NCBI RefSeq assembly: GCF_024699965.1
Contig: NZ_JAJOMZ010000004.1
Coordinates: 1,362,001-1,426,000 of the forward strand
Length of the DNA stretch: 64,000 bases
From: Flavobacterium sp. J372
GTDB lineage: Bacteria > Bacteroidota > Bacteroidia > Flavobacteriales > Flavobacteriaceae
Direction of reading: 5' to 3'
Positions 37,673-46,571 of the stretch are shown here, one piece after another. Position numbers and translations under genes: made by a program. Positions within the stretch are counted from its first letter, which is position 1; each line of letters begins with the position of its first letter. Under the pieces are notes generated by a model, which saw only the letters and a program-made list of their open reading frames with translations, made no database searches and was not told the DNA's origin.

Positions 37673-37766
37673 AGCCCCCTAACCCCCAACGGGGGGATTG
37701 TGACCATTATAAATAATAAAACCCTGTTACCCCTACAGGAGTTCCCCCTTAGGGGGCTAGGGGGCT
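37673..37766. repeat. GC-rich inverted repeat between the transketolase subunit genes
   Basis: AGCCCCCTAACCCCC (37673-37687) is mirrored with one mismatch by GGGGGCTAGGGGGCT (37752-37766). Each arm also folds alone (CCCCC-AAC-GGGGG and CCCCC-TTA-GGGGG). The repeat starts one base after the stop of the first gene and ends 4 bases before the ATG of the second. Sequences of this type are dispersed in Bacteroidota genomes (recalled knowledge). Confidence 0.75.
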
Positions 37767-37769
37767 TCA

Positions 37770-38724
37770 ATGAAAAAAATACATAAATACAGGAAATAAA
37801 GATACACGCTCCGGTTTTGGGGCAGGCCTTACCGAACTTGGCCAAAAGAATGAAAATGTTGTGGCATTGTGCGCCGACCTTATCGGCTCCCTTAAAATGG
37901 ACGACTTCAAGAAAAACCACCCTGAGCGTTTCTTCCAGGTAGGTATTGCCGAGGCAAACATGATCGGCATGGCTGCGGGCCTTACTATCGGAGGAAAGAT
38001 TCCGTTTACAGGAACATTTGCCAACTTTTCTACCGGAAGGGTTTATGACCAGATTCGCCAGAGTGTTGCTTATTCAGACAAAAACGTAAAAATATGTGCA
38101 TCACACGCCGGGCTTACCCTGGGTGAAGATGGTGCGACGCACCAGATACTTGAAGATATCGGACTGATGAAAATGCTTCCGGGTATGACGGTTATAAACA
38201 CTTGCGATTATAACCAGACCAAGGCTGCAACTATTGCCATAGCTGAGCACCATGGTCCGGTGTACCTGCGTTTCGGGCGCCCGTCTGTGCCGAATTTTAC
38301 GCCTGAAAATGGTGAGTTCATAATTGGCAAGGCTGATATTTTGAGCGAAGGCACTGACGTTACCATAATTGCTACAGGCCACCTGGTTTGGGAAGCGCTT
38401 GTTGCTGCTGAAGCGCTTGAGGCTAAAGGCATCGTTGCTGAAGTGATCAACATTCATACAATCAAGCCGCTTGATGAGGGAGCTATCCTTAAATCAATAA
38501 AGAAAACGGGCTGTGTCGTTACTGCTGAAGAACACAACATTTTGGGCGGACTTGGAGAAAGCGTTGCCCGTGTGCTGTCATTAAACCACCCTGCACCACA
38601 AGAGTTTGTGGCTGTACGCGATAGCTTTGGTGAAAGTGGAACGCCTGCACAGCTTATGGATAAGTACAAGTTGAACAACCAGGCAATTGTTGAAGCTGCT
38701 GAAAAGGTGATGAAGAGGAAGTAA
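37770..38724 (+). CDS. Transketolase, C-terminal subunit, with a one-base break after the start codon
   Basis: Second half of the split transketolase (pyrimidine-binding and C-terminal domains). The conserved reading starts only after a shift: the ATG at 37770 is followed by seven A residues (37773-37779). With six, the sequence reads [20 protein letters not shown] and continues without interruption into [18 protein letters not shown], giving 317 residues. Landmarks are [36 protein letters not shown] and [14 protein letters not shown]. Without the correction only a GTG at 37861 opens the frame, losing 30 conserved residues. Confidence 0.92.
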
Positions 38725-38743
38725 TCCCCTTATGTAAATATGA

Positions 38744-38770
38744 AAAAGTCCCGCAATTGCGGGACTTTTT
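38744..38770 (+). terminator. Intrinsic terminator after the transketolase pair
   Basis: AAAGTCCCGC pairs with GCGGGACTTT around AATT, followed by a T run. The symmetric stem may also end the AT-rich minus-strand genes to its right. Confidence 0.92.
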
Positions 38771-38800
38771 TTTAACCTTTATTTATTCCAATGTATTTTA

Positions 38801-39187
38801 CTACTCTTTAACAAATCCTTTAATATAGAATACAGTAAATGGTGGTTCTGTATTTGTTCTAAGTACAATAGAGTTTTTAATATCTCCTGTTTTTTCTTTT
38901 CTCGCAATAAATTCTACCCTTACTTGCGCAGAATTATTAGGACGAACTACAGAATCTGAAATTACTGCTGCAGTACATCCACAGCTTGTTCCTACTTTAG
39001 AAATTATTAAGTCTTCATCAGATATATTTTTTACATCAAAAACATGGGTCATTGTATCGTTTATAGAGATAGTGTCAAATACAAAGTCTTTCACGGGTTT
39101 TACTCTGGCGGTACCTTTTTCTTTTTTTGAACAAGAGCAAATTAAAAATATAATCAGTGAAAGGCTTACTAAAATATTATTTTTCAT
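38801..39187 (-). CDS. DUF1573 lipoprotein
   Basis: About 128 residues from ATG 39187 (MKNNILVSLSLIIFLICSC); an ATG three codons upstream at 39196 is also possible. The lipobox is ICSC near residue 19. The rest is a single DUF1573 immunoglobulin-like domain with the core HVFDVKNISDEDLIISKVGTSCGCTAA, where the CGC pair is characteristic. These proteins are common in Bacteroidota and their role is unknown. The gene overlaps the end of the upstream thioredoxin gene by about 11 bases, so the two are coupled. Codons are strikingly AT-rich. Confidence 0.85.
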   Translation of the reverse strand: MKNNILVSLSLIIFLICSCSKKEKGTARVKPVKDFVFDTISINDTMTHVFDVKNISDEDLIISKVGTSCGCTAAVISDSVVRPNNSAQVRVEFIARKEKTGDIKNSIVLRTNTEPPFTVFYIKGFVKE

Positions 39188-40037
39188 GTATGTCATTTAT
39201 CAGCTTATAAAAATTATTGTAAAAAACATTAGGTTCAGTATAAAGGCCTCCTATATAAGCGATATTTTGATTTTTATCAACTATGAGGTATTGGGGTACT
39301 GCAGTAATGTTTAGGGCCTTTGAAGCATTCATGTCTGCATAAAGTTTCGAAAAACTGTATTTATCAGTAAACTTTTTTACTCTATCTTTTTCATCAACCT
39401 TACGAATTGGGATGTTCAGAGAATAAAATTCTATAGTAGTATCATTTTTAAATTCGTGTGCTAACGCTTCAAATTTTGGAAACGCTTTGATACATGAACC
39501 GCATGACGAATTCCATAAATCCAAAACAATGATTTTTCCTGCCTTATCTCTTAAGTTAAAACTTTTTCCTGCTTCGTCATAAAGAGTTAATTCCGGAACA
39601 GGTTTAGAGATAACATCGTTCGGCTTATTACGAATATATACATAATAATTAGGTAATAAGTATGCCAGTATTCCTATCATTAATGTGAATACCACTGCCG
39701 TTTTTTTAAAAGATAAAGTTGATTTATGTTTAAGAATGGCTGTAAATATTGCTATTATAGAAACTACCAAAAGTGGTGTCCCTAAAAAGAGCTCATTAGT
39801 ATAAATGAAAATCGCTGCCAAAAAAGTACCTGCAATTGTAAAAAACCAAAGGCCATAAATTAATAATAATGAAATATACAAATTTTTATAAGGGCTTCTA
39901 TTTAAAAGAAAAGAGCCGCAAAAATATAGTAATAATCCTGTTAATAAGAATTTAATACTGAAGCTTAAGGGAGTTAAAAAAAATACTGCACAATTTAAAA
40001 TTATGCAGTATAAAATGAATTTTGATTTAGTAAGCAT
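39177..40037 (-). CDS. Membrane-anchored TlpA/thioredoxin-like protein
   Basis: 286 residues. Five or so hydrophobic segments occupy residues 1-130, then a thioredoxin-fold domain begins (KPVPELTLYDEAGKSFNLRD). The active site SSCGSCIKAFP has its cysteines at about 179 and 182, the cis-proline loop is ITAVPQYLIVD, and a typical TlpA tail follows. It probably reduces or isomerises disulfides in the periplasm. CGSC is less usual than CxPC, so redox direction is uncertain. Base composition is much more AT-rich than the neighbours, suggesting transfer. Confidence 0.83.
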   Translation of the reverse strand: MLTKSKFILYCIILNCAVFFLTPLSFSIKFLLTGLLLYFCGSFLLNRSPYKNLYISLLLIYGLWFFTIAGTFLAAIFIYTNELFLGTPLLVVSIIAIFTAILKHKSTLSFKKTAVVFTLMIGILAYLLPNYYVYIRNKPNDVISKPVPELTLYDEAGKSFNLRDKAGKIIVLDLWNSSCGSCIKAFPKFEALAHEFKNDTTIEFYSLNIPIRKVDEKDRVKKFTDKYSFSKLYADMNASKALNITAVPQYLIVDKNQNIAYIGGLYTEPNVFYNNFYKLINDIHEK

Positions 40038-40335
40038 AAACTAGTTAAAAGATTGTATGGAACTATTTAATTAACGAAAATTTTTTAGAATATTGTATAA
40101 TATTTCATTCAAAGAACGGGATATCGATAATTGTGGTTAATGTATTATGAATAATAGTTTGTCAAGCTACTCGATGACTCAATAAAAAGTATTGTTGTAT
40201 TAAAAAGAAAACCGCCTTGATACAATCGCAGCGGTTTAAAACAAACTAAACTAAAAATTAAGTTTAAAAGATGATAGACAAAAGATAACAGTAGGGTTAG
40301 TTAGAAAATCTGTTATCTCTCATCTATTTCAAGTC
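40038..40335. other. AT-rich intergenic stretch
   Basis: About 300 bases with no supported gene. It holds the fadE terminator near 40203-40238 and, at 40270-40330, low-complexity words of the type GATAGACAAAAGATAACAG that recur, in inverted order, as CTGTTATCTCTCATCTA. No promoter was recognised. Confidence 0.5.
40203..40238 (-). terminator. Terminator after fadE
   Basis: On the minus strand AAACCGC pairs with GCGGTTT across a 15-base loop and is followed by TTCTTTTT. It lies about 100 bases after the fadE stop and would end the fatty-acid degradation operon. Confidence 0.6.
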
Positions 40336-42138
40336 TTAGTACGCATATGCATTTTCGTCAATCAGCTTCTTGGCAATAGTTTCCCGAAGCGCTACAACGT
40401 TAGGCATATTAGTATATTTCGTATAGCGGCGAAGTCCCATCAGCATCATTCGCTGTTCATCGCCTTCAGCAAAAGAGGCAATGCCTTCCTTACCTTTCTG
40501 GCTCACAATATCTACAGCTTTGTAAAGATATAACTGTGCCATGGCAATCTGTTCTTTTACATTAGCTTCACCTTTATTTTTCGCAAGCTTTTCTGTACGA
40601 AGTATAACCGACTCTGCCATATATATTTCAATAAGAATGTCCGCTGCCGCCATCAGCAATTGCTGGTGTTCGTCTAGTGCAGGGCCGTACTTTTGCACTG
40701 CACTTCCGGCGACCATAAGGAATGCTTTCTTCAGCTTAGCTATCATTTCCTTTTCTTCTGTGAAAAGCACAGAATAGTCAGGCGTGTCAAAGTCAGGAAT
40801 GCCCATCAGCTCTTCTGCAACCTTCATTGCCGGGCCTAGCAGGTCTACATGGCCTTTCATAGCCTTCTTGATAAGCATACCTACCGAAAGCATACGGTTT
40901 ATCTCGTTTGTACCTTCATAAATACGTGCAATACGGGCATCCCTCCAGGCACTTTCCATAGGGGTGTCTTCGCTAAAGCCCATACCGCCGAATATCTGGA
41001 TGCCCTCGTCAGAGCAATTCTGAATGTCTTCAGATACTGCCACTTTCAGGATTGAGCATTCAATGGCAAATTCCTCCACGCCTTTAAGTTCAGCATCTTG
41101 GTGTGATTCTCCTTTGGCTACACGTGCTGCAATACGGTCCTCGATGTTTTTAGCGGCCCTGTAACAAGCGCTTTCACCAGCGTAACAGCTGGCAGCCATT
41201 TCGGCTATTTTTGCTCTTATAGCGCCAAAATTTGCAATAGGAGTATTGAATTGTACACGCTCATTGGCATATTTCACCGAACCTGCAATCGTTCTGCGTT
41301 GTGCATCAAGACAGGCAGCCGCAAGTTTAATACGGCCTACGTTCAACGCATTCATAGCGATTTTAAAGCCGTTACCTCTTTCAGAAAGCATGTTTTCAAC
41401 AGGGACTTTCGTCTCATTGAAGAAAACCTGGCGGGTAGAAGACGCGCGTATACCAAGCTTGTGCTCTTCTTCGCCGAGCGAAATGCCATTTGATGGGTCA
41501 TTCTCTACAATGAAGCCGGTGATATTCTTATCATCTTCAATACGGGCAAATACAATGAACAGGCTGCAGAACCCCGCATTGCTTATCCACATTTTCTGCC
41601 CGGTGATTTTATAATGCGTACCGTCTTCGCTCAAAACCGCTTTCGTCTTTCCTGAGTTAGCGTCAGACCCCGCGCCTGGCTCTGTAAGGCAGTATGCGCC
41701 AAACCACTCGCCTGAAGCCAGCTTCGGTACATATTTTTTCTTTTGCTCTTCAGTTCCGTATAATGTTATTGGCATGGTGCCAATACCTGTATGTGCGCCA
41801 AATGCCGTAGAGAACGAACCCGTTGCGCCGGAGATATAGTCGCATACCAGCATAGTTGATACAAAGCCCATCCCCAGTCCGCCGTACTCCTCCGGCACGG
41901 CTACGCCCAAGAAACCAAGCTCGCCTGCTTTGCGCATGCATTCTTCTGTAAACGCATAGTCTTTCTTCTCGAAACGCTCTTTATTCGGCCATATTTCCCG
42001 GTCAATGAATTCCTTCACTGAGTCACGCATCATCAACTGTTCTTCCGAAAAATCTTCCGGAGTAAATATGTCTTCGCTTTTGGTTTCAGTGACAAGAAAT
42101 TGTCCGCCTCGCGCTAGTTGTTTATCAATGGTATCCAT
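40336..42138 (-). CDS. Acyl-CoA dehydrogenase
   Basis: FAD enzyme for the first step of beta-oxidation (acyl-CoA to trans-2-enoyl-CoA). 600 residues, longer than the classic 380-residue form because of a C-terminal helical extension typical of this Bacteroidota type. Landmarks: WFGAYCLTEPGAGSDANSGKT (FAD-binding), KMWISNAGFCSLFIVFARI, and RIYEGTNEINR, whose glutamate near residue 409 is the likely catalytic base. It is the last gene of the marR-fadB-fadA-fadE order; a broken four-helix gene lies between it and fadA. Confidence 0.93.
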   Translation of the reverse strand: MDTIDKQLARGGQFLVTETKSEDIFTPEDFSEEQLMMRDSVKEFIDREIWPNKERFEKKDYAFTEECMRKAGELGFLGVAVPEEYGGLGMGFVSTMLVCDYISGATGSFSTAFGAHTGIGTMPITLYGTEEQKKKYVPKLASGEWFGAYCLTEPGAGSDANSGKTKAVLSEDGTHYKITGQKMWISNAGFCSLFIVFARIEDDKNITGFIVENDPSNGISLGEEEHKLGIRASSTRQVFFNETKVPVENMLSERGNGFKIAMNALNVGRIKLAAACLDAQRRTIAGSVKYANERVQFNTPIANFGAIRAKIAEMAASCYAGESACYRAAKNIEDRIAARVAKGESHQDAELKGVEEFAIECSILKVAVSEDIQNCSDEGIQIFGGMGFSEDTPMESAWRDARIARIYEGTNEINRMLSVGMLIKKAMKGHVDLLGPAMKVAEELMGIPDFDTPDYSVLFTEEKEMIAKLKKAFLMVAGSAVQKYGPALDEHQQLLMAAADILIEIYMAESVILRTEKLAKNKGEANVKEQIAMAQLYLYKAVDIVSQKGKEGIASFAEGDEQRMMLMGLRRYTKYTNMPNVVALRETIAKKLIDENAYAY

Positions 42139-42144
42139 GATTTT

Positions 42145-42545
42145 ATTTTAAATTTTAAATTATAAATTTTAAATTGGTGTTACCGGAGCCTGAGTTGTCT
42201 TAATGATTTTTGTGATGATGTTGATTATATGCTCAACCTCAATTAAATAATTACTTACAGGAATTTGAGTCAAAGTTGATTTATCAAGAAGCCGCAACCA
42301 ATATTTTGTTTCCCATGCTTCTTTAGATGCAATAGACATTTTATTGATGAAACCTTTACGCGATTGAGCAGCAATTGCTTCTTCGACATTAGCGCCTATA
42401 CTTGTACCCGACCTCAGCAATTGCTTTGAAATAATGAATTCATTTTCTTTCTTTTAAACTCACGTAAAGGCTAATTATGCTAAGTGAAAATTCAAAGGTT
42501 TTTACAGCAATGATATTCTCTTTCACGTCATTTAAAATTTAAAAT
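42145..42545. repeat. Inverted repeat enclosing the broken four-helix gene
   Basis: ATTTTAAATTTTAAAT (42145-42160) is mirrored exactly by ATTTAAAATTTAAAAT (42530-42545). The arms sit just outside the stop and start of the gene at 42169-42526. Because both arms contain only A and T, chance matching is easier than for mixed sequence. Confidence 0.5.
42169..42526 (-). pseudogene. Four-helix-bundle protein (23S rRNA intervening-sequence family), frameshifted
   Basis: Starting at GTG 42526 the first frame reads VKENIIAVKTFEFSLSIISL and stops after KERK. The next frame takes up at KKENEFIISKQLLRSG and continues TSIGANVEEAIAAQSRKGF to the end at 42169. Together they give the normal family protein of about 118 residues. 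The break is in the run of A and G at about 42444-42456 (one base too many). The family is named after proteins encoded in 23S rRNA intervening sequences; its function is unknown. The gene fills the junction between fadA and fadE. Confidence 0.8.
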
Positions 42546-42562
42546 TCATCATTTAAAATAAA

Positions 42563-43744
42563 TTAAATTATCTCAAAGATACCTGCAGCACCCTGGCCGG
42601 TTCCCACGCACATTGTAACCATTCCATACTTCTCGCCGCGGCGTTTGGCTTCGTCAAATAACTGCACCGATAGTTTCGCTCCCGTACACCCCAGCGGGTG
42701 GCCTAACGCGATAGCGCCGCCATTTACGTTAAGTATCTCTTGGTTGATATCAAGCTCCCTTATAACGGCAAGTGATTGTGATGCAAACGCCTCGTTCATC
42801 TCTATCAGGCCAATGTCTTTAAGGCGCATATCTGCCATTTTTAGCGCCTTTGGTATTGCTTTCACTGGGCCTATACCCATAATCCTCGGTTCAACGCCTG
42901 CGGCAGCGTAGCTTACCAGTCGCGCAATTGGTTCAAGATTCAGTTCTTTCACCATATCTTCACTCATAACCAGTACAAACGCCGCACCGTCACTCATTTG
43001 AGATGATGAACCTGCCGTAACACTGCCGTCTGCTGCGAATACAGGTTTCAGCTTTGCCAATGCTTCCATCGAAGTGTCTGCACGCGGCCCTTCATCTTTG
43101 GTTACTGTGTAAGTTTTTGTAGCACGCTTACCATTATCATCAAGCATTACCTGCTCAACAGTAATAGGTACTATCTGCCTGTCAAACTTTCCTTCTGCGA
43201 TAGCTTTAACCGCTTTTTGGTGCGAGTTGTAGGCAAATGCATCCTGATCTTCACGGCTAACGTTAAACTTTTTAGCAACCGCTTCAGCTGTTAAGCCCAT
43301 GCCCCAATAATAATCTTCACGACCTTCTTTTGCAATTTTGTAGTCAGGCACCGGCTTGTAACCACCCATCGGGATGTAGCTCATGCTTTCAGCCCCTCCT
43401 GCAATGATACATTCGGCCATACCGCTTTGTATTTTACTGGTAGCCATTGCAATAGTCTCCAATCCTGAGGCACAATAACGGTTTACCGTTACGCCGGGCA
43501 CATCTTCGGTACCCAGGCCCATTAGAGAAATAAAGCGTGCAAAATTGAGTCCCTGCTCGGCTTCGGGCATAGCGTTACCCACAATCACGTCGTCAATGCG
43601 CGTCTTGTCAAATTCTGGCAACTCATTCATCATGAACTGAATCACTTCTGCGGCCAGCTCGTCAGGCCTTTTAAAGCGGAATACACCTTTGGGCGCTTTA
43701 CCGACGGCTGTGCGATATGCTTTTACTATATATGCTGTTTTCAT
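42563..43744 (-). CDS. fadA: Acetyl-CoA C-acyltransferase (3-ketoacyl-CoA thiolase)
   Basis: Cleaves 3-ketoacyl-CoA with CoA, the last step of beta-oxidation. 393 residues. The nucleophile cysteine is in NRYCASGLETIAMA near residue 92. The C-terminal active-site motifs NVNGGAIALGHPLGCTGAK (His near 351) and MCVGTGQGAAGIFE (Cys near 381) are intact. The gene follows fadB on the minus strand, with a four-helix gene between them. Confidence 0.96.
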   Translation of the reverse strand: MKTAYIVKAYRTAVGKAPKGVFRFKRPDELAAEVIQFMMNELPEFDKTRIDDVIVGNAMPEAEQGLNFARFISLMGLGTEDVPGVTVNRYCASGLETIAMATSKIQSGMAECIIAGGAESMSYIPMGGYKPVPDYKIAKEGREDYYWGMGLTAEAVAKKFNVSREDQDAFAYNSHQKAVKAIAEGKFDRQIVPITVEQVMLDDNGKRATKTYTVTKDEGPRADTSMEALAKLKPVFAADGSVTAGSSSQMSDGAAFVLVMSEDMVKELNLEPIARLVSYAAAGVEPRIMGIGPVKAIPKALKMADMRLKDIGLIEMNEAFASQSLAVIRELDINQEILNVNGGAIALGHPLGCTGAKLSVQLFDEAKRRGEKYGMVTMCVGTGQGAAGIFEII

Positions 43745-43754
43745 TTTATAGATA

Positions 43755-44132
43755 TTAGATTTGAGTATTGAGAATTGAGACGTCCTGAAGAGATTTTTGG
43801 AATGAATAACTCATTTTTTGTATTTCAGTAATCAGTCGTAATAATTCATCAACTTTACTTTTTTCAATCAAATTTAGTTCTGTTGTTAGTATTAATTGCG
43901 TGTGAAGTTCATAACTTGATCCATTTGCCATGCTCAGGAAATTTCGAAACTCTTTGTTTGAATTTCTTCCCGCTCCTTCAGCGATATTTGACGCAATTGA
44001 AACTGCACATCTTTTTATTTGAGAAGTAAGTCCATACTTCTCATCTGCAGGTAAATCGGCAACAATGGTATAAACCTGCTTTGCAAGTTCTATTGATTTC
44101 TGCCAAATCTTTAAATCTTCTACTTTATTCAT
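43755..44132 (-). CDS. Four-helix-bundle protein (23S rRNA intervening-sequence family)
   Basis: 125 residues, intact. It opens MNKVEDLKIWQKSIELAKQVY and has the family core LTSQIKRCAVSIASNIAEGAGRNSNKEF and FLSMANGSSYELHTQL. Four amphipathic helices are expected. The family (PF05635/TIGR02436) is best known from ORFs inside intervening sequences of 23S rRNA genes; biochemical function is unknown. It fills the fadB-fadA junction, and its last codons (VSILNTQI) are read from one arm of a flanking inverted repeat. Confidence 0.9.
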   Translation of the reverse strand: MNKVEDLKIWQKSIELAKQVYTIVADLPADEKYGLTSQIKRCAVSIASNIAEGAGRNSNKEFRNFLSMANGSSYELHTQLILTTELNLIEKSKVDELLRLITEIQKMSYSFQKSLQDVSILNTQI

Positions 44133-44151
44133 ACTGTCTCACTTCTCAATA
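43765..44151. repeat. Inverted repeat enclosing the intact four-helix gene
   Basis: TATTGAGAATTGAGAC (43765-43780) is mirrored, with one mismatch, by GTCTCACTTCTCAATA (44136-44151). The left arm lies in the last codons of the gene and the right arm begins 4 bases before its ATG, so the coding sequence is almost the whole loop. Confidence 0.6.
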
Positions 44152-44165
44152 CTAACATCTCAATA

Positions 44166-46556
44166 CTAATTTCTCAGTGGTTTACCTTTAGTCAACATAA
44201 ACTGTATCCTTTCAAGTGTCTTTCTTTCACCTGTAAGCGACAAGAAAGCTTCACGCTCAAGATCAAGCAAGTATTGCTCGGTTACAAGTGTGGGTTCACT
44301 TAAATCACCGCCCGCCATTACGTACGCTAGTTTGTTGGCGATTTTCTTGTCGTGTTCGCTAATGTAATGGCCTGCTTCCATGCTGTCGGTACCAACCAAA
44401 AACATACCAAGCGCCTGCTTGCCCAGTACTTTAACATCCTTGCGGCGTATCGGTGCCGTGTAGCCAGCTTCAGCCAGTAGTTTAGCATGTTTCTTAGCCT
44501 CAGCAATCTGTCTGTCTTTATTCACTACCACAATATCTTTTCCTTTCTGAAGTATGCCAAGATCGTAAGCCTCATAGGCTGATGTTGATACTTTAGCCAT
44601 TCCGATGGTAAGGAAATATTCCTGTAAGACATTAAGTTCAACATCATTCTTACGGAAGGTGTCAGAGGCCCTTAGTGCCATTTCTTTAGATCCGCCACCA
44701 CCGGGAATAACCCCTACACCAAACTCCACAAGTCCTATATAAGTTTCTGCCGCAGCCACTACTTTATCGGCATGCATGCTCATTTCACAGCCCCCGCCGA
44801 GTGTCATGCCATGCGGTGCAACGACAACAGGGATTGAGGAGTAGCGCACGCGCATCATTGTGTCCTGGAACATCTTGATAGCCATATTCAGCTCATCGTA
44901 TTCCTGTTCAACAGCCATCATAAAGATCATGCCGATGTTGGCGCCCACTGAAAAAATTAGCTGCCTGGTTTCCAATCACAAGGCCGTCATATTCTTTCTC
45001 TGCAAGGTCAATGGCTTTGTTAATACCCTGAAGCACACCGCCGCCAATGGTGTTCATCTTACTTTGGAACTCCAGGTTAATGATACCGTCACCCAAATCC
45101 TGGATAATAGCCTCACTGTTGCTCCATATTTTCTTGCTTTCGCGGATGTTGTTCAGAATGATAAATGCATCCTGTCCGGGTATTTTTTCTGTGATTTTGA
45201 AGTTATGTCATAATAATGCGTAACACCTTCTTTTACAGTATAGAAGCTGTTATTGCCGTTGCTCAACATATCATTCACCCATGCCGCCGGCTCGAGGCCT
45301 TCTGCACGTATTAATTCAATTCCGTGCTCAACCCCGATGGCATCCCATATTTCAAAAGGACCATTTTCCCAGCCAAAGCCGGCTTTCATGGCATCGTCAA
45401 TCTTGTAAAGGTCGTCTGTGATTTCTGGGATTCTGTTCGACACATATGCAAACATTCCTGCAAAGTTTTTACGGTAAAATTCACCTGCCTTGTCTGTACC
45501 CTTCACTAAAACTTTAAAGCGGTTTATAGGCTTATCTATGGTTTTGGTAAGTTCAAGTGTTGCAAAAGAGGCTTTCTTTTGCGCCCGATATTCCATCGTA
45601 TTGAGGTCAAGTGATAATATATCCTTGCCTTCTTTTTTATAAAAACCCTGTCCAGATTTACTGCCCAGCCACTTGTTTTCCATCATTTTTTTGATGAAAT
45701 CGGGAAGTTTGAAAAGCTCATGCGCTTCGTCTTGCGGACAGTTCTCGTAGATGCCGTTGGCTACGTGCACCAATGTGTCAAGCCCAACAACATCAACTGT
45801 TCGGAAAGTTGCCGACTTTGGCCTGCCGATAACAGGGCTGGTAAGTTTGTCAACTTCCTCAATGGTAAGACCCATTTCCTTTACCTGATGGAAAAGACTC
45901 ATAATGCCGTAAATACCGATACGGTTGCCTATGAAAGCCGGAGTGTCTTTGGCAACAACAGATGTTTTACCAAGGAATTTCTCGCCGTAGTTATTCAGGA
46001 AATCAAGAACCTCCGGAGAAGTTTTTGGACCTGGAATAATTTCAAAAAGTTTTAAGTAACGTGGAGGGTTAAAGAAGTGCGTACCGCAAAAATGCTTCTG
46101 GAAATCCTCACTGCGCCCCTCACTCATAAAATGGATTGGGATGCCCGATGTATTTGACGTGATAAGCGTGCCAGGTTTGCGGTATTTTTCAACCTGTTCA
46201 AATACTTTTTGTTTAATGTCAAGCCTTTCCACAACCACCTCAATAATCCAGTCCACGCCTGCAATCTTGTGCATGTCATCTTCCGTATTGCCTGTAGTTA
46301 TCCTGTCAGCAAACTTTTGGTGATAGATAGGTGAAGGCTTGGATTTAAGTGAATTGGCAAGGTGCTCATTTACAATCCTGTTGCGTACAGCTTTATCCTG
46401 CAGGGTAAGTCCCTTCTTTTGTTCAGCATCGGTAAGCTCACGCGGAACAATGTCCAGCAAAAGCACCTCAACACCAATATTGGCAAAATGGGCAGCAATA
46501 GCCGAACCCATAATGCCGGAGCCAATTACGGCTGCCTTTTTAATAGTGCGCTTCAT
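44166..46556 (-). CDS. 3-hydroxyacyl-CoA dehydrogenase/enoyl-CoA hydratase, read through two one-base breaks
   Basis: Bifunctional beta-oxidation enzyme of FadB type. The N-terminal NAD domain (VIGSGIMGSAIAAHFANIG at about 10-28), the 3HCDH C-terminal domains (KDTPAFIGNRIG, AGFGWENGPFEIWDAIG) and a C-terminal crotonase domain (MTLGGGCEMSMHADKV, LVEFGVGVIPGGGGSKE) are all present. The frame breaks at the T6 run 45183-45188 (one base short, restoring KKIPGQDAFIILNNIRES) and at the A6 run 44951-44956 (one base extra, restoring QAANFSVGANIGM). With both corrected the product is 796 residues. It follows marR by 15 bases. Indels of opposite sign in one otherwise perfect gene point to sequencing error. 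Confidence 0.92.
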
Positions 46557-46571
46557 TATATATTGTCTTGT

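Noticed and set aside
37861..37863. GTG 37861 as the true start of the transketolase C subunit.
   Set aside because: About 30 conserved residues lie upstream in the same frame and join to ATG 37770 after removing one A.
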